DNA of 64,000 nucleotides from Epinephelus fuscoguttatus (taxonomy: Eukaryota > Chordata > Actinopteri > Perciformes > Serranidae), in contig NC_064770.1 of assembly GCF_011397635.1 (NCBI RefSeq), positions 20,925,707 through 20,989,706 on the forward strand. The letters are read 5' to 3'. The notes below the pieces were generated by a model that saw nothing but the letters and a program-made list of their open reading frames with translations, was not told the origin of the DNA and did no database searches. Position 1 is the stretch's first letter. Every line of letters begins with the position of its first letter. This document shows, in pieces, positions 24,511-35,700 of the stretch. A program made the position numbers and the translations under genes.

Positions 24511-24689
24511 CAAATTGAGTACAGAGGCCTAAGTGTGTCAGGTAACAACAACTGAACCAAATTTTGTGGAATTATAATACTTAATATTTCAAATGTGCAT
24601 TTGACTTTGTTAAACATATTACTGCTGCACAATTGACCCTGTTATATACACACCCATCTTAACCCGTAGACTGTGAGAAACATGGCGAA

Positions 24690-25330
24690 GAGAAGCCGAT
24701 ATCCTCATTGAGACAAGGATACTTTAAAACATCCAGTTGATGGATCCAAAAAGCTTCCCTTTGATTAAGTGTGTGTTTCTGTCACCCCCCTGACCAAAGG
24801 TTTAATATATTCAATGCCCTCTATGTGTAATAAGGAATCATTAGCATTATGAAATTCACTGAAATGTCTAGCCATGGGGTGATCGTGATTTTTTGTCCTA
24901 ATGGCATATTTATGCTCAGCAAGGTGATCCCTCTGGTGTCTTTTTGTACGGCCTTTGTAGAAAAAGGCTTCCACACATTGACAAGTTAGATGGTACATAA
25001 CAAAAGTTGTGCTGCAATTAATAAAATCTTTTAGCTTTTAAGCTCTGTTAGTGTTGACATCTACAAAATGTTTAGTTAGCATGCTGTTGTCACAGTGAGG
25101 GCAATGCAGACATTTAAAAGTGCCAAAAGGTTTGGATAACCAAGTGCTTTTTTTGTCTGCTGGAAGATGTGAATGCATGAGTCTGTCCTTAAGCATGGGG
25201 GCATGTCTAAAAGAAAAAATAGGGGGTTCAGGAAAGAGTTGACTAGGATATAGCTCCTGTTTTTTTCCTGCTCTTTAATAATTCCTTCCTCATTTTTCTA
25301 TAGTTTTTCAGCGTGCCTGGATTGCCTTCC
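24690..25330 (-). pseudogene. Decayed Penelope-like element Pol (linker plus GIY-YIG)
   Basis: Read on the minus strand, broken frames give FRHAPMLKDRLMHSHLPADK, then KSTWLSKPFGTFKCLHCPHC with paired cysteines, a stop-interrupted stretch, then YHLTCQC, EAFFYKGRTKRHQRDHLAEH, KYAIRTKNHDHPMARHF and GIEYIKPLVRG. A remnant of the INWMF...LNEDIGFSS end follows in another frame. This is the region between reverse transcriptase and endonuclease, then the GIY-YIG domain itself. Several frameshifts and stops make it non-functional and older than the copy at 6.3 kb. No terminal repeats were located. Confidence 0.75.
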
Positions 25331-26592
25331 TGTCGATTATATAATGTGTGTTGAAGTAAAGAAAACTGTTGTTAATGATGCATTGTTTACAATTAATCAT
25401 GTTCATTTGTATCAGTAACGAGCAGGAACAGCAAGACAGCAATCATGACTAACAGACAAGAGGACTGTAATAGAAAGTGCATGTTGGCTCAGGTAGTGAT
25501 ACGCAGCTGTGAGTTTGTCTGCGAGCCTTGGCTGAAACAAGACGAGCACTTTCACCGCAGCAAATCTCTCACAGTTCACCAGAAAGTCAAACGTACAAGT
25601 AGTTTATGATCGCACATCACACACTTAATGATATTTTTAAGGGAGACACAGGCAGTCATTGATGAATTGTGTGAATGGAGGAACTGTAAGTGGTGATGCA
25701 AAACAATGCAAGGAACAATGAAAGAGACCCAAGAGAGGTGAGAATATAGGGGGCGTTAATAACTCACACTACAGAGGAGAGACGTGGTGATGCAACAGGG
25801 TTGAAAGAGCAAAAAATGGGGTGAAAAGGGAAGAAAAGCTAGCGTTTGCGAGATGGGGTGCAGCTTCCTACAGCAAACGGTGTCACTTATGCCTACACAA
25901 AGAGGATACAGTAGAGTTAGAGCATTTGTCATGTCGATACAGGAGAGGCTGAACACAGTGGCTGATGGTGTTGAGTCAGCCAGTGCCAGGTGTCCTTTTG
26001 ACATGGGCACCACTCCCCTAAATGACTGGTTGGAGGAGAGCGAGAGAGCGGCTGCCACCACCACCCTTCCAATTAAAACCTCTAATTAATCAGAGCTATT
26101 TAAAGAAGCCCATTCATCCCCGACGGCGGGAAGCACACCGACGAGAGAAAAGAAAAACTGCACATCTTTGCCCTGATTTACCTTTTCTCTCGGCTGCCCT
26201 TTAGCATTGCTGCTTTCTTTCCACAGTAATGGCAAGCAGCTGTCACAATTATAACATACAGAATAACTTCATCAGAGTAAGAAAGAGTATATATTTCCTT
26301 TGTTTCATATACCTTTTTTCTTGTATTTCCTTTTTAATGCAATATTTATAGACTTATGATTCATGGCATAAACTCTGCATTTTCTTAGAATAGCTCACCC
26401 TTCACATTAACCTCAAACATTGCAAGTAATGTAAATTATGTATGTATTTTCCTGAAATATACTGGTAAGCAAAGATGTATTTTGTGATTATGTGAATATT
26501 GTTGCTAAAAAATTACTAATTTAATATCAAAACACACGAAAAAGTTTCCATTCTGTCAAACCAACGTCATATCTCAACAATTTAGGGATTAT
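25331..26592. other. Non-coding DNA, no gene seen
   Basis: The frame on the minus strand at 25756-26064 has no recognisable domain or splice sites. The non-repetitive stretch 25480-26210 is a possible regulatory block (see findings). Confidence 0.4.
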
Positions 26593-26925
26593 AGGTACAG
26601 TGGTTAGCATTGTGGCCTCACAGCAAGATGGTTCCTGCTTCGAACCCAGAATGGGGCAATCGAACCCCGGGCTGGGGGATCCTTTCTGTGTGGCAGCATG
26701 GGCCTTCTCTGGCTTCCTCTCACAAACCAAAGACATGCACGTCAGGTTAATTGGTGACTCTAAATTGGCTGTAAGTGTGAACGTGAACATGAATGGTTGT
26801 CTGTCTCAATGCGTCAGCACAGGCAATCTGTCCAGAGTGTACCCTGCCTCTCACCCAGTGTCAGCTGGGATAGGCTCCAGCCCCCCATGACTCCCAGCAG
26901 AATAAGCGGTTATGGAAAATGAATG
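26593..26925 (+). mobile_element. SINE-type repeat ('gtgactctaaattg' family) with tRNA-like head
   Basis: The head has an A-box-like TGGTTAGCATTG and a B-box-like region ending GCTTCGAACCC. The body reads 'cacgtcaggttaattggtga', 'aatggttgtctgtctcaatg', 'gtgtcagctgggataggctc' and ends 'ataagcggttatggaaaatg' plus AATG repeats. It shares the body with 11640-11915. Pol III origin is inferred from the boxes; no tRNA fold is complete. Confidence 0.65.
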
Positions 26926-29900
26926 AATGCTTGTAGACACAACATTCAAACTTGGCCCCTCCTTCTCAGCCCAAGGAGACAGAGGCTGAATCCAAATGTC
27001 CACCCTCTGGACTTGCAGACTGAGTCCTCGCTGACTTCAGTTGTACACAGTGTGACATATTTACCATCATCACGTAAAGTCTGCAAGGGCAGAGACTGCA
27101 AGTGGCTGACAGAAAATCCTTGAGACTGTTTTTCCCGTTGCCATGGAAACGTTCAACTATCACTGCTGTCATATTCATATATATGTCATGTAAGCTGATG
27201 ACCAGTGCCTACTCATCTGTCCCTGCAGATAACAATGTATAAAATCCTCCGTATAGCCTTTTTTATGACTAAACAAAAATGAAGGCTATTAATACATCTC
27301 TTTATAATAGGCTTTATGCAAAACTCAGAGCATATGAGTTTTCTTTACATGGTTCCCAACATGGAGGTGGCTAGCAGCTAACGGTGCTAACTCCCTAAAC
27401 AATGCCAAACAACAGTAATAGTGGCAACAGAGCTAACGGTGTTAACCAGGGGGGAGCCGGAGGGTGTGCACGACACTTCCGCAACGTAGCTGTCCTAATA
27501 TGAGAGGTGACCCCCATATGAGCAAAGTGCAAAATGAAGGTAATGAGCTTGCCAGTGGGATGCACCCACGCACTAACATGCAGACATGACAGGACTGGCT
27601 TACCACAACAAACCACAGAGTAGGTCAGATTACAAAACACACACACACACACACAGGGGCAGTGTGACTTCATTCTCTGCTCGGGATGCCATTACTCCAT
27701 TATGTCTTTACAAAAAAAATAGTGGTTTGCTGCTATATTAATGCTCTGAGTGTGTCATGCAGCACCATTAATCATAGTGTTGTCAGATGATAACACAGAT
27801 TTATTTTTCAACAGTGATTTGTAATGGCCTTGGGAGGGCAGTCAGATCAGACAACGCTGCCATGTGTCGCTTGAGAGGACAAACAATGTATTTTGTCCTC
27901 TGAGTTGGCATCTTCAGCTCACTGTATGTTAGGAGGGAAAGTTAAAATATCCATTATCATGAGAGATCACATAAGAAGTCATGACCCCATCACGTACAGA
28001 GCTGACTGGTGTCATGCAAAATCGTGTCTCTCTGTCAGAATTTCCCCGGGCCCACAAAAGCATTTCATCATAGTCCAAACTTTGTGGATTACAGAGGGGA
28101 GAGAACACATTTTGGCAGCCTGCGTTTTCTCCCTGTGAAAAGAGCTCATTAGCTTCTCTTGCCCTCAATTGAGCTTCTCAGACAGAACTTCCTCTCATGC
28201 AGAATACAAATCCACCTCCTCCACCAGGACTGGGACACCCAAACACTAACCATAGCCATAACCCTGACCATCTAAAACCTAAATCAAATACAGCCACTTA
28301 ATTAGCTGAACTTCTGGAGGGCACCACAGTGCCTGCAGGCAAACTACCCGAGGGAATCAATTCAGGACTGAAACATTGTCTCTAAATGAAAATGTTTCCT
28401 TCCTTTATCTTAGACCACAAAGCTGGTTATCAACAAAATATATTCCAATGGGTGCGTGTACAAAGTTTGTACAATATCCCAAGGGTCAGAAAATTCCTGC
28501 TGTTCCAGATTTTGATTTAGTTTGCTTTAGAAAAACTAGAGGATGCAAACTTAGAAAGAGAAACAGTAAAGTTTTATAGGTTCATCCCAGGATTTACTGA
28601 GGCTGTTGCTGTTTTCACAGAATTTTGGTTGTGACTATTTCACAGACCAGTACTCAGAGGGAAACGATGCCAAAACACGATCTGTTTTCATGATGACTAA
28701 AATGAGAAAACTGAAAATGACCTAAATTATGCTTTTAAACTTGTCTGTCCCCTTTGCCTCCCACTGGGTGTCGTGGTCCATTCAGTGTAGAGATAAGTAC
28801 AAATGTTTCAGTCTTCCTTCCAATGTCTTGGCAGCCAGATTTCCTCCCTCAGTTAATCACTCCTATTTGCATGAAAAATCTGAACTCTGCACACACTTAT
28901 CCATTAAGTACCTGGCAATTTGACTGAGGAGCTATTAAACTGAATCGCCTCCATTACACAAATATGCGAAATGGGACTTTTGTATGTCCTGCAACTCAAT
29001 TAAGAATAACAGTAAATCATACAACTCGGTGTGAAAAACTCGAAAGCTTCTTGAATCTGAAAAGATGCTCAACATCGTTTTAAGAAATTATAACAGCAAT
29101 GACTAAAAGTCCTTCACTTTCTCATGTCGAGCACCATGTAGTGCCCCAGGAGAAGTTATAAAGCTACCAACAACAACGTCTGCTTTCTGCTCATTTGGTA
29201 AACAAGGCATCTGGTCTTATCAACTATTAATTAAATTTTGCATTCTTCAGTGCTCCTATGTGAAAAGTCAACAAACATCTTTTCAACACAAAGAGGGGCT
29301 AATTTCTCGCAAGTAACAGAGTATCTGAACTCAAGCGGAACCAAAGGGAAGACTGGGACTTATATTCAGCCTGCCACTTTGAGATGGAGAGGCCTTTAAT
29401 TATATTTTTAAGATATCTTGGTAGTCAGTCAGTCAGTCTAACACTACTACTGTTTTGTGGTATAAAGAGAATGTCATTATACTAAAGACCTTCAGGACAC
29501 TTTGAGATGTCTTGCGGACACCTGCCTCTTCCGTTCGATGTCACCATCAGAGCTTGACATTAGCACCCGCCCACCTGCCAAATAAGGATAGAATTCATCT
29601 GTGGTGTATTAAGTCAGTCACTCTAGCCACCTTGGCGGATGCCATAAAAATGCAAGCAGCGGTCTGGTATGTAGATTGATGCACAAAATGCAGAATCAAA
29701 ATTCAGGAATGCAAGTTCCACCCAGAAACTTTTAGCTTTTCGCCGCTGGGTCAGTGTTGAACACTGAGGAGGAGGCATTGATCTTTCTTTCTCATTGAGG
29801 ACTGACCTAGCTAAAGACACCTCTGTCCTGGACAAAGACTGTGACAATAATGGATGTAGCTACTGTGACGTCACCCGTTGGTCCTTTGACTCCTGTTTTG

Positions 29901-30238
29901 AAGCCTCAAGTTAGGCATTACGGCTGTCACCATCTTGGTTTTCTGGACTCAAAAGTAACCATATTTGTGCAAGAGGCTGGAGCTGTGAAGGAGAGAGGGG
30001 TGGGTCTGACTGAGAAGCCAAGGACACAATCGGCAGACGGCCTGTGAAGCATCCTGCCCTTAAGTATGTGTAACTTTAAGCTTTAATAAAATGTAAATGG
30101 GTGAGTTATACAAAATTCACCCTCCGCACAGTTGTCACAAAACACAGAAACCATTTTTTTGTACCAGGCTGTAACATGTTGATTTCTGCTGTTAAGTTTT
30201 AACATGGGGGTCTATGGTACTGACTCCAGTGTGCGTTC
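26926..30238. other. Non-coding DNA, no gene seen
   Basis: A short CA run lies at 27637-27655. No exon with two splice sites was found and no repeat family was recognised with confidence. Confidence 0.4.
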
Positions 30239-30251
30239 AAAGAACTGCAGT

Positions 30252-30326
30252 CTCTCCCGCTTTCACACTTAACTGTCCTGTCCATTAATGGCAAAAAATG
30301 CCCAAAAAAAATATCTTTAAAAAAAA
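30252..30326 (+). mobile_element. 5'-truncated copy of the 2.15-kb tRNA SINE family
   Basis: Only the 3' end remains: CT-rich start, 'aactgtcctgtccattaatg', 'gcaaaaaatgccc', 'atatcttt' and an A tail. Exact 13-bp direct repeats aaagaactgcagt flank it (30239-30251 and 30327-30339), giving a clear target-site duplication for a 75-bp insertion. Confidence 0.75.
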
Positions 30327-30339
30327 AAAGAACTGCAGT

Positions 30340-33300
30340 TTTCGGTACTTCCATGTTGCTTCACTTTTCAGCCCTGGAGGTTGTCGCTTGGTCCTGCACA
30401 ACAAGCAGCTAAGTGTGCGAGTCAGTCACACTACAGCAAGCGCAAATTAAACGTTGGAGCTGGAAGACCCGTCTGGGGGTTCCTGGTTAGCTACATTGGC
30501 GTAGGAAAGAGCGGACATGGGCAATTGATGTTGCTCCATTGTTGTAGCATATGTGATTGGACACACATCAAACATGCTAATGCACATTGAGCGGCATCAC
30601 CGAGATGTGCCAATCCCCAGGACAAGGTAAACAAGGCAGAGACCAACTCGTTATCCCTGCTGCTTTCAAGCAGCCTTTGGACTAAAAAGCAGAACAGAAT
30701 AAAACAATTACTGGAGCTGTTGGCATTTACAGTGGCATAACGCCAAGGTGGAGGTAACTGTAACAATCCTCCTGATGCACAAGTTTTATTTTTTATCAGT
30801 CTGTTTATTTTGTACATTCAGTTCCATAAGAGGGGCTCCCTCAGTCCCCAGCAGGATTGTGTCTTTATGTATATATGTATATATATTGCTTTATGGCTTT
30901 TTGGCTGAGAGGTGGGTATGCTGTAAGTGGCCAGAAAAAAGGTGGGTATACCCTGTAGGTTAAGATTGGGAAAGATGCCCCCTTAAGAACAAAGTCAATT
31001 TCCTGTTAAATTAAAAAAATATTTGGATATGATTTTAGCGTGTGCAGGAGGGAGAAATAAATTGGTCAATTTTGGCCAGTTTTGTTGTTCTAGCCTCACT
31101 CCTGGGGCAAGAAGGCCCCTGGCTCAAAACTAGCTATCTAACTAAATAAAACCAACTAAAATCCCAACTCTGACACATTAATGAAATAGCTACAAGCCTT
31201 GACAATAGTAGGCTATACTTACCTACTATATAAATTCACGCATGACTATAGAAAATATAACTAAATAATATTTAAAAGGCAATATGTAATGTGGGGTTTT
31301 TGCCACTTTCTGAAGGGGCTTCTTGCCCCAAGGGTCTGTGTTGTAACAAAGTAAACTGAATAACTCTTCCCACAAATCCGCAATCATCATGTATTAAAGC
31401 TTTTTATGTACAACTTAATACAAATGCATATATCACTATTATCCTGTGATAAATCAGTTTACCCTGAAACATTTCTGGTGGAATAAATCTCAAGAATACA
31501 GTTGTTCAGATGAAATGTCTAAGTTCACTATTGCATAGCCATTCAATACACTTGTTGAAAGTAGATTTAGTGCCATATTTTGGTTAGGAGGTGAATTAAG
31601 TGGGTGGGGGTATCTTCCCCCATCTCACCCTACACCAGTGTATTCCCTCCACTACACCACTGGTAATCATGGGACCCCACCATTGGTGTAGTTAATGAGG
31701 TGAGTGTCCTGCTAGGTAGGTGGCTAGGTTACCAAGGAGGAAGTGGGCATACTCTACTATACATTCAACTGGCTTTTGGCTGATAAACGGCCAGAGAAAG
31801 GCAGGTATAGCCCGTATAAGTGCATATACTCTCCTCTAAACCACTGAACCCCACTTTGGTAAGCTACACCTCTATCAACATTTAAGAGAGATGTATTTAA
31901 ATCTACTACAGGCTAAAGATGTTAGTTTAACCAGAATTATTTACCACAGAACAAGTTATTAACGTTGTAAATAAAACTATCCAGAGCCTTGAGACAAATT
32001 CATGAGGATAGCAGCACAATATTCATTTTATTGTTAACAATATTGACTACAACAGCAGTTAAAGCAGTTGTGATTTTTCTTAATAATGTGATAATCACTT
32101 AAAAATCCACAGATGTCTTTGTTCTTGTAAATGACAGGGAAAAGTAATCTTCAGTCACTTTTGTTTTTCTGTCTTTTTTTCCACAGACTTGTTTTGATTC
32201 CCTTGTTGCACGCAGAGTGATAAGTCTGACAGATACCTGCCATAACCTTAACAAAATTAAGATCCCAACAAAAACCCTGATCATCTCTTACCTTGACTTA
32301 AACATAGGCTCACAATTTTAACTTGATAAATTAAAATAAGTACCTTTGAATGCATGCCCAATACCAGCGCTTCTGCTGTCTTCTTCATTTCATGGTACAC
32401 TCTCCTAATCCTAAACAGATTTTTGGGCCTTTTGACAACATCCAGGCTCCAAAAATAAAATCTGAAGACACTGATTTGAAAACATAAACAGGTGCATTTC
32501 CATTTGCTTTCTCACAATGTTCTGTCTCACAAAGGAGAAAAGTGAAGGCATATTTCCAATTTCACATCCGCCTGTCTTGTGTGTGAAGCCAAATATCGAC
32601 GAAGCAGGGGATTGTTGATGTAAAGGCCTGCAGCCCACTGATGTAAATTTAATGCTTAAAGAGACAGCTAATCGCCTCTGTTGGGATTTGTTAAATTTTA
32701 CTATAATGTGAAATTTTGATTTGATTTGGGGGTTTGTGTAGTCTCACTGGGAGAATTGGATGACTCAATATTATATTGATCATTTATACAGGATTTTCTG
32801 TGAGTGATGAAGCTGACAGCTGAGTCCGAGGCAGTGTTGCGTTACTCCTGGCTCCATTGGAGCTAGATACAGACTTGATAGTGGTATTAAAATACGTCAG
32901 CTTATCATGGGGTCCTTGGATTCACATATGCAGAGTGCCACCAGTGTGGAGGGAGAAAGCTTCAGCAGAATGGCTGCGAGAAGGCAGAAGTAGTAAACAG
33001 ACTCAAAGTTGGCCCTCAAGCTGTGCCTCAGGAATGAACATGAGGCAGTGATTAATCTCGGGGACTTATTTATAAATCTACAATAAAGTTACATTCAAAG
33101 ACTTCACAAAGCCGTTGCAAAAGTTGTTGTTTATTCATGATTTTCACTCTACATAGCCTATCACAAAGCAGATGAAAAGGTGCTACACACACCTTAAGTA
33201 TTCATTCCTACTAATCTTTTAAATTGTCTTTTCGAATTGCTAAATGGTATGGTGAGATTATATACTATTAGACCACACAGAGTAACTGGAAAGCTTAAAG

Positions 33301-33742
33301 GTTTCCCTCCATCTCTGTCTTTTTTCCTGCAGCAAGTGTTGGAAGATCGAGCTCTTAAATCTTTAATCACCTGTGGTGCAGTAGGCAGAGAAATAATCGC
33401 TTATTTTGTAACAGCAGCACCCACCATAATAAAAGATTACACTCTTATGGAGACTGACACAGAATACAGATACTGAAGTCTTCCCAGAAGATGATTGTTT
33501 ACAGTGCTGCTTGTATGCCAATATTACCATAATATTCGACTGACCTAAAAGGATTGTTAATGATCATCAGGTTGTTGCTCATTAGTAGATCAGCCATAAC
33601 AACTTGGAGAACCTTGAAATTAGGTCAGTGAAGTGGTGAGCAGCATTAGCTTTCATCAGTCTTTGGTTCTATTGAAATAAAACACATACCTAACCAACAA
33701 ATACACATCAACCAGTGATGATAGGCGTAATCAGATATTTTT
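30340..33742. other. Non-coding DNA with an old dispersed repeat
   Basis: The phrase 'ttttggctga', then GTGGGTATGC-like text, 'gtggccagaaaaaaggtggg' and 'tataccc' at 30885-30960 recurs in diverged form at 31770-31830 ('ttttggctgataaacggcca', 'agaaaggcaggtatagccc'). These appear to be two fragments of one family. No exon is supported in the stretch. Confidence 0.4.
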
Positions 33743-33908
33743 TTAAAGGTCCAGTGTGTAGGATTTAGGTGGGAAATATTGGCAGAAATGGAATATAATG
33801 TAATTATGTTTTCTTTAGTCTATAATCACCTGAAAGTAAAGCATCATCATGTTTTTATTTCCTTAGATTGAGCAGTTTTTATATACATAAGGAGTGGGTC
33901 CATGTTAC

Positions 33909-34483
33909 TGTCATAATCCTGGGTTTTTGTTTATTTTGTAGATTCTCTCCTCATGTGGCATGTCTGGTTTTACTTCCTGTCTTTGTGTGTTTTCCCGCCT
34001 GTCTCGTTAGTCCTTCCCTGTTCCCGGAGTCTTCCCTTCACACCTGTTCTATATCAGTCTTGTTTGCTCCACCCTAGTGTTCCCCTCCACACCTTTGTTG
34101 TGTAGCCAATCCCCATTTCCCTCCTTCTGCCCGTGTCCTTCCACTCCAGCTGTGTCTCATTCTCCTGATTAGTTTTTTGTGTATGATATATACCTGTGTG
34201 TTTCCCTTTGTTCCCTGTCAGTTTGTCCTGTGCTCATCCCTGTGTTCTTGGTGTTGTTCCCTGCTCTGTTTCCTGCCTGGTGTTCTGTTTGGATTTTTAT
34301 ACCTGAGTTCATTGTATTATCCCAGTTGGTTTTCAGTTTAGTTTTGGTTCTGCTTTCATTTGGACTTTCAGTTACCTGCTTGATCTGGATGGTTTTTATC
34401 AGCTGCATTAAAGCTTGCTTTTTGTTAAAACTCCAAGCTGCCTGTTACTCTGCATTTGAGCCCCCCTGAACCGATTTATGACA
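33909..34483 (+). mobile_element. Solo LTR with 5-bp TSD (GTTAC)
   Basis: The element begins TGTCATAATCC and ends TTATGACA, the TG...CA form with short inverted ends. Identical GTTAC copies (33904-33908 and 34484-34488) flank it. It is CT-rich with a TATATA stretch near 34190 and an ATTAAA polyadenylation-like signal in 'gcattaaagcttgc' near 34410, as expected of an LTR. No primer-binding site or internal region follows, so it is a solo LTR left by recombination. A 5-bp duplication fits Gypsy-type elements but also some retroviral groups; the family is not determined. Confidence 0.75.
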
Positions 34484-34860
34484 GTTACACTGCTATGTTT
34501 CTACAGTGGCCCCAAATGGACAAACCAAACACTGGCTCCAGAATAGGGCCATTTGCGTTTTCCTGTTGGCTAACATAGCTAGCAGCCCCTCTACAATGAG
34601 CCAAACGATGTCGGAAAAACAGATTTTTAACTTGAAACCGTTTTAATCAGTGTTTCAACTGGTTTAAATCACCAGGTTTGCTCGTTTTGAAGAGGACGAG
34701 ACCTCTGCAGAAAATTCAGCTCCCTTTTTAAAACTGCCTGATTTTAAGTCATCAGAGGAAAAGGTGAGCGCACATTAGCAGGTGCTAAGCTAGTGGCCAG
34801 TCTGTGATGAGCAGAACAGCGCTGGAGAAAGGCTGATTTCTAACCCTTCTTAATCACCTG

Positions 34861-35117
34861 GGGTCTCTTATAAACATTGTGTGCGTACAAAACGAGGCCT
34901 GAAAGAAGCGCACACCACCTTCCATGCAAAAGTTGTGATCTATACAAACAAACTTGACGGGAGAAACTCTGAACCATGCTCACAAATGTTTTAAAGATGG
35001 GAAATTGATGATGCAGATGGTGAGGTGGAAACCTGATTATAGAAACACCATTTCTGGCTTTTGTCCCTTCGTACATTTTTAGTATGGATCCTACACACTG
35101 TTTTATAAATGAGACCC
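34861..35117. mobile_element. Small TIR element nested in MITE copy 3
   Basis: Ends are GGGTCTCTTATAAACATTGT on the left and the inverted form ...ACTGTTTTATAAATGAGACCC on the right. CTG is directly repeated outside (34858-34860, 35118-35120); if the ends are read as GGTCTC/GAGACC, the flanking repeat becomes CCTGG. It has no coding frame. A 3-bp duplication would fit PIF/Harbinger-like elements, but the boundary is ambiguous. Confidence 0.65.
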
Positions 35118-35486
35118 CTGGTCTGTTTGTTGTGGATAGAAAGAGACCTCCCTTCCTGATAAAACTGCCTGAACGGTGAACACTGAAGGAATCCTTAATG
35201 GAGATTCACACTTGGTACATGGGAGAAGTTTCAGCTGGTTGTAATCTGAAATCCTCACCACTAGATGCCACTAAATCTTACACCCTGCTCCTTTAAGTAA
35301 ATGTTTAGCATTATCATATACTTAAAGTATCAAAAGTCTAAGTATTCATTATGCAGAACAGCCTATTTCAGAATCATATATATTATAGAATTGTATTACT
35401 GATGCTTTCATGCGTCAGCAACACTAATGTTACAGCTGGTAAAGGTGGGGGTCATTTCAACTACTTTAAATACTGCGAGGTGTCTT

Positions 35487-35538
35487 TTTTTAAGATATTT
35501 CTTGGGGCATTTTTTGGCTTTAATTGATAGGACAGCTA

Positions 35539-35580
<42 letters not shown>

Positions 35581-35685
35581 TGACATGCAGCAAAGGGCCA
35601 TGGGCTGAAGTCAAACCTGGGCCACTGTGGCAACAGCCTTGTACATGGGGCGCCTGCTCTATCCATTAAGCAATCGATGCCCCGA
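35487..35685 (-). mobile_element. tRNA-derived SINE, second full-length copy with TSD
   Basis: Same family as 2155-2361 in the opposite orientation: head 'cggggcatcgattgcttaat', GA/CT run, then 'gtcctatcaattaaagcc' and 'aaaatgccccaagaaatatc'. Imperfect 15-bp direct repeats actgcgaggtgtctt (35472-35486) and actgtgaggcgtctt (35686-35700) flank it. The A box has changed to TTGCTTAATGG. Confidence 0.8.
35542..35577. repeat. (GA)n microsatellite inside SINE
   Basis: Uninterrupted GA run, the complement of the CT run in the 2.2-kb copy. Confidence 0.9.
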
Positions 35686-35700
35686 ACTGTGAGGCGTCTT

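Larger units (their letters stand above)
33743..35296 (+). mobile_element. TTAA-type MITE, copy 3, split by two later insertions
   Basis: The left end TTAAAGGTCCAGTGTGTAGG and right end 'cttacaccctgctcctttaa' are the inverted termini of this family. The MITE sequence is interrupted by a 575-bp solo LTR (33909-34483) and by a 257-bp TIR element (34861-35117). Removing both gives an order collinear with the copy at 43.5 kb ('ccatgtta|cactgctatgtttctac' and 'aatcacctg|gtctgtttg'). It carries the two-unit internal duplication. Confidence 0.8.
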
